A stretch of DNA of 55,412 nt from Actinomycetota bacterium. Its GTDB lineage: Bacteria; Actinomycetota; Thermoleophilia; Solirubrobacterales; 70-9. The notes under the pieces were generated by a model. It made no database searches. It had not been told where the DNA came from and saw only the letters and a list, made by a program, of their open reading frames with translations. Position numbers and translations under genes: made by a program. Position 1 is the first letter of the stretch. Every line of letters begins with the position of its first letter. The stretch is from assembly GCA_018268415.1 (NCBI GenBank), contig JAFDWO010000118.1, forward strand, positions 1-55,412. Reading direction: 5' to 3'. Below are positions 16,825-25,200 of the stretch, piece by piece.

Positions 16825-17933
16825 CGGGCGGGGGTGCGGAGGCCGCGGGCCTCGAGGAGTGGGAGGACCTCGGCCTCGAAGCGCTCCATGCCCGGCTCCC
16901 AGAGGGGCCAGCCGAGGAGGCAGCCGTCGATCCCGATCGCGCTCATGCGGTCGAGGCGCTCGGCGATCTGGGAGGCGGTGCCGACCAGGGGGTGGCCGCC
17001 GTTGCCCGCGACCCAGCTGAGCCGGAACGCCTCCGACTCGGCGTCGCTGCGCATCCGCGCCTCCACCCCCATCACCTTCAGGGCGGTGTGGGAGGCATCG
17101 TGCTCCCCGTGCACCACCGAGTAGTGGTGGACGAAGTCCCGCGCCTCCTCCTCGGTGTCGGCACAGACGACGTAGGCGAAGGTCCAGACCTCGATCTCGC
17201 GGCCGTGCCCGCGGGCCAGGTCCTTCACCCGGGCGACCTGCTCAACCGCCCGCTCCGGGATGTCGTCGAGCTTGACGAAGACGAGGTCCGACATCCGCGC
17301 CGCGTACTCCATCCCGCGGCCCGATACCGCCGCGTTCATGATCGGCGGGTGCGGCCGCTGCAGCGGCTTCGGCGCCGAGTAGCCGCGCTCGATGCGGAAG
17401 AACTCGCCCTCGTGGTCGAACTCCTCCTCCTCGGTCCAGAGCCGCAGCAGGATCTCGGTCCACTCCTCGGCGAGGTCGTAGCGCCGGTCGTGCTCGTCGA
17501 GCTTGCGGCCGAACATCTCGAGCTCCGGCCGGTACCAGCCCGCGACCACGTTGACCGCCGCGCGACCGCCGGTGACGTGGTCGATCGTCGCGATCTGCTT
17601 GGCGGCGACGATCGGGTGGATGGCCGGGGCGTGACAGGTGGAGAAGACCCGGGGCCGCTCGGTCGCCTCGCCGATCGCCGCCGCCCAGGCCAACGTGTCG
17701 AAGGAGGACCCGTGTGGGTCGGTGGGACCGCCGTACCCCTTCCAGCGGGCGATCGGCACGATCGCCTCGAAGCCCATCCGGTCGGCGTGGCGGGCCAACT
17801 CGCGGACCCGCGGCCAGTCGGTGGTCAGCGCCCCGGGGATCCGGGTGAAGGTGATGCCCGGCGCCAGATTGGTGCCGAAGGTCCCCAACTGCAGGCGGTT
17901 GCCCGCGCGCCGCTCCGGGGAGGACGCGTTCAA
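16821..17933 (-). CDS. LLM-class flavin-dependent monooxygenase (RutA/SsuD-like)
   Basis: A 370-residue luciferase-like monooxygenase. The start is taken as TTG 17933, overlapping the upstream stop (TTGA). Features are LQLGTFGTNLAPGIT, GGRAAVNVVAGWYRPELEMF (flavin phosphate region), RRYDLAEEWTEILLRLW and PHPPIMNAAVSGRGMEYA. RutA opens the uracil ring; related enzymes attack sulfonates, sulfones or amides. It uses FMNH2 from a separate reductase that is not in the window. Being coupled to a creatinase-fold gene, it may act on the same N-containing substrate (inference). Confidence 0.85.
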   Translation of the reverse strand: MNASSPERRAGNRLQLGTFGTNLAPGITFTRIPGALTTDWPRVRELARHADRMGFEAIVPIARWKGYGGPTDPHGSSFDTLAWAAAIGEATERPRVFSTCHAPAIHPIVAAKQIATIDHVTGGRAAVNVVAGWYRPELEMFGRKLDEHDRRYDLAEEWTEILLRLWTEEEEFDHEGEFFRIERGYSAPKPLQRPHPPIMNAAVSGRGMEYAARMSDLVFVKLDDIPERAVEQVARVKDLARGHGREIEVWTFAYVVCADTEEEARDFVHHYSVVHGEHDASHTALKVMGVEARMRSDAESEAFRLSWVAGNGGHPLVGTASQIAERLDRMSAIGIDGCLLGWPLWEPGMERFEAEVLPLLEARGLRTPAR

Positions 17934-19099
17934 GGGAGCGGGACCTCGATCAGCCCCCGGGGCAGCTCGGAGAGGACCTCGAGCCCGTCCTCGGTCATCA
18001 CGATCGTGTCGATCGCGCACGCCTCGAACTTCGCCTTGGGATCGACCAGCACGGTCTCGTAGTTGGAGACGTACCCGGGTTCCCAGGTCACCTTGCTGAG
18101 CCCGTCGTTGGCGAGGTAGGTGTGGCCGACCCAGCTCGGCGGCAGCGCGATCCCCAGCGAGTAGCCGCCCACCCACCAGACCTTCTCGCTCGGGACCCGG
18201 TCGTGGACCCAGCGTTCGGCGGCCGCCGCGGCGACCTCCGGCCCCTCGCCGAGCCGCGCCAGCCGTTGCAGCTCGCCGACCGACCCGGCCGCGGCGTCGA
18301 GCAGGAAGGCCGCCTCGGGGTCGGGCTCGCCGAGCGCGAAGGTGCGGCAGAGGTTGGCGTGATAGCGATCGATCACGCCGCAACAATCGATCGAGACCGT
18401 GTCGCCCGCCTCCAGCTCGCGGGCGGAGGGGAAGGAGTGGGTGTCGACCCAGGCGGTCGGCCCGGAGCAGACGAGGGCCGGCGTCGCCGCCACCTCGGAG
18501 CCCGCGTCGGCAAGCAGGGAGGTGAGGAGCGCCGACACCTGTAGCTCGGTCATCCCCGGGCGCAGCCGCTCGCGGAGCTCGCTCATCGCCGCGTCGGCCG
18601 CGGCGCCCGCCCGCCGGATCCGCTCGAGCTCGGCGGGCGACTTGTAGAGGCGGACGTCGTCGACGATCCAGTCGCCGGCGGTGACCGTGGCGCCCGCCTC
18701 GGCCAGCGCCGCGCCGACCGCCTCGACGATCGGCCCGACCGGGTTCAGGCCGAAGCGCTCGAGCCCGACGGTCGCCCCGCCGAGCCCCCGCTCGCCGAAG
18801 GCGCGGGCGACGACCGCGGGCGCGTCGCCGTACTCGAACAGCACCAGCTCGTCGGCGCGCGCGTGGAGCTTCGCGTAGTCCTCGTGGCGGGACCAGTCGA
18901 AGAAGACAAGCCGCTCCGGCTCGCGCACGACGGCACAGCCGAGCGGCAGGCGCCACGGGTACCAGACCGCGTCGTAGCCGGTCAGGTAGAAGACGTTCGG
19001 CGGACTGGTGACGTAGAGGACGTCGAGGCCTGCCGCGGCCATCGACGCGCGCACCTTGCGCAGCCGCTCCTCGTACTCCTGATCCGCAAACCCGGGCAT
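17930..19099 (-). CDS. M24 creatinase-fold protein lacking metal ligands
   Basis: A 389-residue pita-bread-fold protein. The N-terminal domain contains VLYVTSPPNVFYLTGYDAVW and the C-terminal domain begins near ELERIRRAGAAADAAMSELR. Metal-dependent M24 peptidases need two Asp, one His and two Glu. Here the second Asp position is Asn (HANLCRTF), GHG is replaced by GYSLG and the late Glu motif is VSNYETV, so the metal site looks lost. Metal-free M24 enzymes include creatinase (creatine to sarcosine plus urea). A sarcosine oxidase in the window makes that attractive, but the substrate is unproven. ATG at 19099, divergent from another M24 gene. Confidence 0.8.
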   Translation of the reverse strand: MPGFADQEYEERLRKVRASMAAAGLDVLYVTSPPNVFYLTGYDAVWYPWRLPLGCAVVREPERLVFFDWSRHEDYAKLHARADELVLFEYGDAPAVVARAFGERGLGGATVGLERFGLNPVGPIVEAVGAALAEAGATVTAGDWIVDDVRLYKSPAELERIRRAGAAADAAMSELRERLRPGMTELQVSALLTSLLADAGSEVAATPALVCSGPTAWVDTHSFPSARELEAGDTVSIDCCGVIDRYHANLCRTFALGEPDPEAAFLLDAAAGSVGELQRLARLGEGPEVAAAAAERWVHDRVPSEKVWWVGGYSLGIALPPSWVGHTYLANDGLSKVTWEPGYVSNYETVLVDPKAKFEACAIDTIVMTEDGLEVLSELPRGLIEVPLP

Positions 19100-19110
19100 C
19101 TTGGTCCTTA

Positions 19111-19137
19111 GGATACAATGCTCACGTAAAGGGATCC
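19111..19137. promoter_or_regulatory. paired boxes, locus 3 (divergent M24 genes)
   Basis: GGATAC at 19111 and GGATCC at 19132 start 21 bp apart in the 60-bp divergent region between the two M24 genes. TACAAT overlaps the first box and could be a minus-10. Confidence 0.7.
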
Positions 19138-19159
19138 AAGGGGGAGGGGCTGTCGTCCA

Positions 19160-20359
19160 ATGCTCGAAACTGATCTGACCCTCGCGCCGCCCGCGCTGCC
19201 GGCTCGCGAAGAGTACGTCGAGCGCCAGGAGCGGGCCCGGCGGACGATTGCCGACGCCGGCCTCGACGGCCTCCTCGCCTTCGGCAGCCGCGCCTGGCCG
19301 TGGGCGGTCCGCTGGCTCGCCGACCACCAGTCGGGCTTCCAGCAGCTGGGCAACTCGATGTCGTTCGGCGATCGCGGCTTCTCCGCCCTCGTCCTCCCGG
19401 TCGACGGCCCGCCGATCCTCCTCCTCGACCAGCGCAGCCTGCCCGGCGAATGCGCCGTCGACGACGCCCGCACGGTGGAGCGGATCACCCTCGGGGCCGC
19501 CGCCGCCCTCGCCGACGCGGGGCTGACCGGCAAGCGCATCGGGATCGCCGGCGAGGGCGTGATGCTCGATCGCCACCGGCGCGAGATCGAGGCCGCCACC
19601 GGCACGGCGCTCGACCTGCACCCGGCCGACCACCTGATCGAGCCCCTCCACCGCGTCAAGAGCCCGGCCGAGCTGGAGTGCATGCGCTACGCCTCGGCGG
19701 TCGGCGCAGCCTGGATGAAGGCGATGATGGAGGCCGCCGCGCCGGGCCGCACGGAGGCCGACCTGGTCTCGATCGGGCTGCCGGTGCTGCTCCGCCACGG
19801 CGGCTTCCCCGCCGACGTCGTGGCCGGCTCGGGCAACCCCTGCCGCCCGCAGGCGGCGCGCGGCATCCCGTCCTACAACTCCGAGCGGCCGCTCGAGGCC
19901 GGGGACCTGCTGCGCCTCGACGGCTTCGGCCCGGTGCGCGGCTACGGCTGCGACCTCGCCCGCTCGACCTGCGTCGGCGCGGCGCCGACCGCGGCGCAGC
20001 GCGAGGTCCTCGAGCACGCGGTCGAGTTCATCGACACCTTGATCGCCGCCGTCCGCCCGGGGGTCACCCACGAGGCCGTGCACGACCTCGGCACCGCCTG
20101 GCTCGGCGAGCGCGGCTACCCGCCGCACGCCTACTTCGAGGGCTTCTGGCCCGCCTTCGGTCACCAGATCGGACTCACCACCGAGGGCCCCTTCATCGCC
20201 GCTGGCGAGACCGACCCGATCCAGGCGGGGCAGGTGATGTCGATCGAGATCGTGCTGGGGACGCCGGAGACCGGCGGCATCAGCCACGAGGAGTCGTTCA
20301 TCGTCACCGCCGACGGCACCGAGCTCCTCACCGCCGGCTGTCCGCAGCGGTGGTGGTGA
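19160..20359 (+). CDS. M24 family metallopeptidase/hydrolase
   Basis: A 399-residue M24 protein that keeps all expected metal ligands: LLRLDGFG and CDLARST (Asp pair), AFGHQIGL (His), MSIEIVLG and HEESFIV (Glu pair). The N-terminal creatinase-like domain has the unusual RAWPWAVRWLADHQSGF. It is probably a Xaa-Pro dipeptidase-like or amide hydrolase with a bound metal. It shares a divergent promoter with the metal-less paralogue at 17930-19099. The MFS gene follows after 13 bp. Confidence 0.85.
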   Translation: MLETDLTLAPPALPAREEYVERQERARRTIADAGLDGLLAFGSRAWPWAVRWLADHQSGFQQLGNSMSFGDRGFSALVLPVDGPPILLLDQRSLPGECAVDDARTVERITLGAAAALADAGLTGKRIGIAGEGVMLDRHRREIEAATGTALDLHPADHLIEPLHRVKSPAELECMRYASAVGAAWMKAMMEAAAPGRTEADLVSIGLPVLLRHGGFPADVVAGSGNPCRPQAARGIPSYNSERPLEAGDLLRLDGFGPVRGYGCDLARSTCVGAAPTAAQREVLEHAVEFIDTLIAAVRPGVTHEAVHDLGTAWLGERGYPPHAYFEGFWPAFGHQIGLTTEGPFIAAGETDPIQAGQVMSIEIVLGTPETGGISHEESFIVTADGTELLTAGCPQRWW

Positions 20360-20372
20360 GCGGGCGCCGTCC

Positions 20373-21599
20373 GTGTCGGCGGAGTCGACGGGTTCGGCCA
20401 GGCGCACGCTCTGGCTGCTGGTCGCTGCGGCGACCTTCTGCTACCTGGCGATGGGTTGCTATGCGGCGATCCTGCCCGGTTACGTCCTCCACCACCTGAG
20501 CCTCGGCAGCGCCGCGGTCGGGCTGGCGATGGGGGCGACCGGCTTCGTCGCCGTCGCCCTGCGCCCCTTGAGCGGCAACTGGGGCGATCGCTACGGCCGG
20601 CGCCCGCTGGCCGTCCTCGGCACCCTCGTCCTGGCCGTCGGATCGGCGGCGCTGCTCGGCCCCGGGGCGCTGATCCTGGTCGTCTTCGCCCGCCTCCTCA
20701 CCGGCGCCGGCGACGCCCTCTTCACCACCGCGGCGATGGCCTGGGTGGTCGACGTCTCCCGCCCCGAGCGCCGCGGGAGGGCGATGGCGACCCTCGGCAT
20801 GGCCTTCTGGCTCGGCCTCGCCCTCGGTCCCCAGTGGGGCGTCCTCGTCCACCGGCAGGCCGGCTACGACGCGGTCTGGTGGGGGGCGACCGGATTCGCG
20901 CTGCTCGCCGCCGGGCTGGTCTGGCTGGTCGGACCGTCCCCGCGGCCCACCGCCCCGGTGAGCGGCGGGAGCAAGGTCCAGTTCCCCCGCGGGGCGGTCC
21001 TGCCCGCGGTCGCGATGGTCCTCATCTGTTACGGCAACGGCGTCTTCGAGGCGTTCGGCATCGTCCACATGACCGGCCGCGGGATCGCCGGCGGGGCCGG
21101 CCTCGGCGCCGCTGCCAGCGTCTTCACCGTGGTCGCCGTCACCACCTTCCTCGGTCGCTTCGCCGGTGGCCTGCTGGCCGACCGAACCGGCCCGCGGCTG
21201 CCGGCGATCGCCGGGGTGATCACGATCGCCATCTCCTACGGGGTGCTCGCGGTCGCGACCAGCTTCGCCGTCGCCGCCCTCGGCGGCGCGCTCCTCGGCC
21301 TCGGCCTGGCGCTGATCTACCCGGCGTTGGCGCTGGTCGTGACCAGGTCGGTGGGCCCGGCGGAGCGGGGCGCCGGGCTCGGCGTCTTCCTCGCCGCCCT
21401 CGACGTGACCTTCGCGATCGGGCCGCTGGTCGGGGGCCTCGTGGTCGGGATCGCCTCGACCGAGACGGCGCTGCTGAGCGCGGCGGTCGTCGCCCTCCTG
21501 GCACTGCCCGTGGTGGTTGCCGCCGGCAACCCGCCGGTGGGCGACGAACCCGAGGAGGAACTGGAGCTGGCGGAGGAGCGCCCGCCCGCTCCCGTGTGA
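20373..21599 (+). CDS. MFS transporter
   Basis: A 408-residue membrane protein with about twelve hydrophobic helices and the MFS loop motif GNWGDRYGRRPLA after helix 2. The central loop, between helices 6 and 7, runs around GPSPRPTAPVSGGSK. The C-terminus is Glu-rich. GTG start, 13 bp after the M24 gene, so it is probably the exporter or importer of that operon's substrate or product. A second MFS protein is encoded at 28955-30208. Confidence 0.87.
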   Translation: MSAESTGSARRTLWLLVAAATFCYLAMGCYAAILPGYVLHHLSLGSAAVGLAMGATGFVAVALRPLSGNWGDRYGRRPLAVLGTLVLAVGSAALLGPGALILVVFARLLTGAGDALFTTAAMAWVVDVSRPERRGRAMATLGMAFWLGLALGPQWGVLVHRQAGYDAVWWGATGFALLAAGLVWLVGPSPRPTAPVSGGSKVQFPRGAVLPAVAMVLICYGNGVFEAFGIVHMTGRGIAGGAGLGAAASVFTVVAVTTFLGRFAGGLLADRTGPRLPAIAGVITIAISYGVLAVATSFAVAALGGALLGLGLALIYPALALVVTRSVGPAERGAGLGVFLAALDVTFAIGPLVGGLVVGIASTETALLSAAVVALLALPVVVAAGNPPVGDEPEEELELAEERPPAPV

Positions 21600-21622
21600 T
21601 CGTACGCAAAAAATGGCATGTG

Positions 21623-21649
21623 GTATCCAAAAGGTGATAGTTTGGAGCC
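21623..21649. promoter_or_regulatory. paired boxes, locus 4 (first binding protein)
   Basis: GTATCC at 21623 and GGAGCC at 21644, 21 bp apart, with TAGTTT ending just before the second box. An upstream CGTACGCAAA stretch is shared with locus 6, so the two promoters look like copies. Confidence 0.7.
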
Positions 21650-21690
21650 ACAAGTGGGGCTGGGATACCCCGCCCGGAGAGACGAAAGGT

Positions 21691-22923
21691 ATGAAATCTA
21701 TGGACCACCCTTCGGATCGCGACCGGCCTGAATCCGGACGCAAACGGCTCCTCGAGTCCGGCGGCCTGATCGACCCCGAGGGTCTGAGCCGACGCAAGCT
21801 GCTTCAACTCGGCGGGCTCGGCGCGGGTGCCCTCGCCCTGCCCGGTGTCCTCGCGGCCTGCGGTGGCGGTGGCTCCACCACGGGGGCGACGACGGGCGGA
21901 GGCGGTGGTGGTGAAACCGCCGAGAGCCCGGAGCTGACCAAGCTGATCGAAGAAATCACCGAAAGCCAGGTGATCATCGCCAACTTCGGCGGCACGACCG
22001 AGGAAGCCCGGAAAAAAGTCTTCTGGGAACCGTTCGAAAAGCGCACCGGCGTGCAGGTGGTCTCCGCCGAAGCAGGTTCGGTGTTCGTGCCCATGATCAT
22101 GGGTGAAATCCCGACCAAATGGGACGCCGTCCACGGTTCGATCCAGGAAAGCCTCGCCGCCCGGAACGAAGGCAAGAAGCCGCTGCCGGACACGCCGAAG
22201 GCCGCCTGGGAAGACCTCGTCCAGCCGCCGAAATTCCAGAAGTACGTCTGGCAGTCCTTCTTCCTGGCGCGCGTCCCGGCGATGCTCAAGGGCACGTACA
22301 GCGGGGCGCAGCCGGAAACCTGGGCGGACTTCTTCGACACCAAGAAGTTCCCCGGCAAGCGCGGCTGGCCGGCGGAATACTTCATCGAAGGGGTGTTCCA
22401 GGCCGCCCTGATGGCCGACGGTGTGCCGCCCGAAGAAGTTTATCCGCTGGATTACGAACGGGCGAAAGCCAAGATCGCCTCGATCTTCGACGACCTGGTG
22501 ATCTACACGGAGTTCCCCCAGGCGCAGACGTTCCTCACCTCGAAGGCGGCCTCGATGTGCATGGCGCCGAACGGGCTCTGGCACGAGCTGGAAGGCAAAG
22601 GCGTCGAACTGGACGTGATGTGGGAAGCGACGCCGATCGTGCAGACCAACGGGATGAACATCATGCCGGAACCGCCGAACCCGAAAGCGGTGGAAGCACT
22701 GGCCGTCTTCTGCAACGAACCGAAGATGCAGGCGGAATTCGCCAAACTGACCGGCTACGGCCCGCCGACCAAAGAGGCGTTCGAAGACCTGAGCCCGGAA
22801 GAAGTGGAAGCGCTCCCGAACTCGCCGCAACGGACCAACCTGCTCAAGGACGACCCGGTCTACCTGGCCAAGGAACAGAAGAAGATGGAAGAAGAAAACG
22901 CCAAGCTGTTCTCCGAACACTGA
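21691..22923 (+). CDS. ABC substrate-binding lipoprotein 1 (PotD/PotF-like, Tat signal)
   Basis: A 410-residue extracellular binding protein. The ATG at 21691 follows a GAGAGACGAAAGG ribosome site. The N-terminus carries SRRKLLQLGGLGAGALALPG, a Tat signal, then the lipobox LAAC at about residue 60. After a Gly/Thr linker the mature part begins LIEEITESQVIIANFGGTTE; YSGAQPETWADFFDTKKFPG is typical of polyamine/iron-type family 1 binding proteins. It is anchored outside the membrane and feeds the permeases at 25197-28023. Codon use favours GAA for Glu, unlike most neighbours, as in a highly expressed gene. Confidence 0.9.
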   Translation: MKSMDHPSDRDRPESGRKRLLESGGLIDPEGLSRRKLLQLGGLGAGALALPGVLAACGGGGSTTGATTGGGGGGETAESPELTKLIEEITESQVIIANFGGTTEEARKKVFWEPFEKRTGVQVVSAEAGSVFVPMIMGEIPTKWDAVHGSIQESLAARNEGKKPLPDTPKAAWEDLVQPPKFQKYVWQSFFLARVPAMLKGTYSGAQPETWADFFDTKKFPGKRGWPAEYFIEGVFQAALMADGVPPEEVYPLDYERAKAKIASIFDDLVIYTEFPQAQTFLTSKAASMCMAPNGLWHELEGKGVELDVMWEATPIVQTNGMNIMPEPPNPKAVEALAVFCNEPKMQAEFAKLTGYGPPTKEAFEDLSPEEVEALPNSPQRTNLLKDDPVYLAKEQKKMEEENAKLFSEH

Positions 22924-22961
22924 TCGTCGAAACCGACCTACGGGACTGAGAGGAGACCCTG

Positions 22962-24140
22962 ATGAAAAACCCCCTCGAGGCAGGCGGACTGCTCGACGAG
23001 GACGGGCTCAGCCGGCGCAAGTTGCTTCAACTTGGTGGGCTGGGCGCCGGTGCGCTGGCGCTGCCGGGAGTCCTCGCCGCCTGCGGCGGGGGAGGTTCGA
23101 CCACCGGCGGGTCGACGGGCGGCAGCGGTGAAGCTGCCGAGAGCCCGGAACTCGCCAAGCTGCTCGACAACATCGAATCGCAGCAGGTGATCATCGCCAA
23201 CTACGGCGGCGTCACCGAGGAAACCCGGAAGAAAGTCTTCTGGGAACCGTTCGAAGCGCGGACCGGCGTGCAGGTCGTCTCCGCCGACGAGGGGTCGCTG
23301 GAAGTCCCGATGCTGATGGGCGAAATCCCGACCAAGTGGGATGCCGTCCACGGCTCGGTCTCCGGTTCCTACGCCGCCCAGCTGCACGGCAAGAAGAAGC
23401 TGCCGACGACGCCGAAGATCGCCTGGGAAGACCTGGTCATGCCGGCGAAATTCCAGAAGTACGTGTGGCAGTCGTTCTTCATCGCCTACGTGCCGTCGAT
23501 GGTGAAAGGCACGTACAGCGGGGCGCAGCCGGAAACCTGGGCCGACTTCTTCGACACCAAGAAGTTCCCCGGCAAGCGGGGTTGGCCCGCCGAATACTTC
23601 ACCGACGGCGTGCTCCAGGCGTGCCTGATGGCGGACGGCGTGCCGGCGGACCAGGTCTACCCGCTCGATTACGAACGGGCGACGGCGAAGCTCGCGTCGA
23701 TCTTCCCCGACCTGGTGATCTACACCGAGTACGCCCAGGCGCAGTCGTTCCTCACCTCGAAGACGGTGGCGATGTGTTACGCCCCCAACGGGCTCTGGAA
23801 GGAGCTCGAAACCAAAGGGGTGGGGATGGAGACGATGTGGGAAGCGACGCCGATCCTGCAGACCAACGGGTTCAACACCCTCCCCGAAGCTCCCAACGAA
23901 GATGCCGTGATGGCGCTGGCCGCGTTCTGCAACCAGCCCAAGCTGCAGGCCGAATTCGCCCGCATCACCAACTACGGCCCGCCGACCAAAGAGGCCTTCG
24001 AAGACCTCTCCCCGGAAGAGGTGGAAAAGCTGCCGAACGCTCCGCACCGGACCAACGTCCTGCCGGACAACCCGGTCTACCTCGCGGAAACCCAGGGGAA
24101 GATCGAAGAAGAAGTCGCAAAGGTGTTCGCCGGGGCCTGA
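22962..24140 (+). CDS. ABC substrate-binding lipoprotein 2 (paralogue)
   Basis: A 392-residue near-duplicate of the preceding gene, 38 bp downstream, with the same Tat signal SRRKLLQLGGLGAGALALPG and LAAC lipobox, and blocks such as YSGAQPETWADFFDTKKFPG unchanged. Differences gather in the binding lobes (EGSLEVPMLMGEIPTK against AGSVFVPMIMGEIPTK), so ligand preference may differ. It has its own GAGAGGAGA ribosome site but no paired boxes, so it is probably transcribed with gene 1. Confidence 0.9.
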   Translation: MKNPLEAGGLLDEDGLSRRKLLQLGGLGAGALALPGVLAACGGGGSTTGGSTGGSGEAAESPELAKLLDNIESQQVIIANYGGVTEETRKKVFWEPFEARTGVQVVSADEGSLEVPMLMGEIPTKWDAVHGSVSGSYAAQLHGKKKLPTTPKIAWEDLVMPAKFQKYVWQSFFIAYVPSMVKGTYSGAQPETWADFFDTKKFPGKRGWPAEYFTDGVLQACLMADGVPADQVYPLDYERATAKLASIFPDLVIYTEYAQAQSFLTSKTVAMCYAPNGLWKELETKGVGMETMWEATPILQTNGFNTLPEAPNEDAVMALAAFCNQPKLQAEFARITNYGPPTKEAFEDLSPEEVEKLPNAPHRTNVLPDNPVYLAETQGKIEEEVAKVFAGA

Positions 24141-24290
24141 TCCGATCCGACCCTCGGCCGTCCCGCCGGCCCATCAACGTGAGCGTGTGACGGAAGACGG
24201 ACGTGATTCGGGATCCCCGGACACCCCACCCTCCCGGGCTCGCTCCGCGGTTCCTTTTGGTCGCCAGGCGACCATAAGGAACCGCGGAAC

Positions 24291-24407
24291 GGGCGGGGCC
24301 GTCGAGAACGGGCGGGGCCGTCGAGAAGGGGCGGGGCCGTCGAGAACGGACGGGGCCGTCGAGAACGGACGGGGCCGTCGAGAACGGGCGGGGCCGTCGA
24401 GAAGGGA
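24291..24407. repeat. 19-bp tandem repeat, six copies
   Basis: Six near-identical copies of CGGGGCCGTCGAGAACGGA, differing at one or two bases. Island R4 keeps a single related unit (about 38010), so copy number varies between islands. Confidence 0.85.
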
Positions 24408-24881
24408 CGGACCCGGCCCCCGTCCGCCCCGCCCCGTCCGCCCCGTCCGCCCGAGCCCGGGACGTGAGGGTTGCGTGGGGAAGGCGCCACAGGGACGTGA
24501 GGAAGGTTGGACTCCCGTGAAGGTCCCGTGTGGGAGAGGCCGGGATTCGGAGGGTCGGGGACAAGGGCCCGAGAACGCCCTACGTGGATAACCCGTGCCA
24601 TAGGCCGGGTTATCCACGTAGGGCGTCCGTGACGGTTGGACAACACGGGAGGAGGTGTGGAGTTCCCACGCTCTCCGTCACGAGGTCCGACATCGGTGAC
24701 GGATCCGTGGCGCTCCCGTGAGCCTCCGGCGGGCCTTCCGCCACGCCTTTCATACCCGGCCGTCCCGTCCACGGCCACAGCCGGCCACGGCCGTGGACGA
24801 GACGGCCGCATCCCTTTCCTCCGGGCGGCAGCTTCCCCAGGCCCCATCCCTTCCGCTCATCGTGAGCCCGGCGGCGGGTCT

Positions 24882-24908
24882 GTATCCAAAGGTCGAAGGC
24901 CACGATCC
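24882..24908. promoter_or_regulatory. paired boxes, locus 5 (within the R2 tail)
   Basis: GTATCC at 24882 and CGATCC at 24903, 21 bp apart. No gene starts immediately downstream. It lies 133 bp before locus 6 and may be an additional site for the permease promoter or a remnant. This is the weakest match of the set. Confidence 0.4.
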
Positions 24909-25014
24909 ATTTCTTGTCCGCCTGGCCAATGGCGCGGGCGGTCGCGGTCGGGACCATTCTCGGGGTGGGGACATTTCCGACCCGTCTCCTCTCGTACGCA
25001 AAGCGGGCGATTTG

Positions 25015-25041
25015 GGATCCAAAACCTGCTACATTGGAGCC
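25015..25041. promoter_or_regulatory. paired boxes, locus 6 (ABC permease operon)
   Basis: GGATCC at 25015 and GGAGCC at 25036, 21 bp apart, with a good minus-10-like TACATT (25030-25035) ending as the second box begins. The upstream CGTACGCAAA and the GGAGCC variant match locus 4. Confidence 0.7.
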
Positions 25042-25083
25042 AGCCGGGCTTTGGGGCCGGTGCGTATGAGGAGAACCACGGAG

Positions 25084-25200
25084 ATGGACCAACCCGACCG
25101 TCGGGACGAAGGCAATTCAGGCCGCCACTCTCGTGGGGTGGGCGCGTGCCCACAAGCTCCTTGTGAGGATCGTAGCGTCGGAATGGGCGCCCGTCGATGA
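25084..25200 (+). CDS. small leader ORF, probable remnant of a binding-protein 5' end
   Basis: A 38-codon frame starting ATG 25084 after GAGGAGAACCACGGAG and ending at the TGA that overlaps the permease start (ATGA). Its first residues, MDQPDRRDEGNSGR, resemble MDHPSDRDRPESGR at the start of binding protein 1, and its promoter resembles that gene's promoter. I read it as the surviving 5' end of a third binding-protein copy whose body was deleted. It may now couple translation to the permease. No function of its own is claimed. Confidence 0.5.
   Translation: MDQPDRRDEGNSGRHSRGVGACPQAPCEDRSVGMGARR

Larger units (their letters stand above)
24165..24980. repeat. repeat island R2
   Basis: Begins with a right-half remnant of hairpin family A (GGCCCATCAAC), then GTGACGGAAGAC and ATTCGGGATCCCCGG, shared with R4. 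It continues with palindrome 24245-24287 (CCGCGGTTCCTT arms), a 19-bp tandem, CACAGGGACGTGAGG, palindrome 24575-24626 (21-bp arms, ACGCCCTACGTGG...), the GTGTGGAGTTCCCACGCTCT module, and palindrome 24759-24806 (GTCCACGGCC arms). Long open frames here are composition artefacts. Confidence 0.85.
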
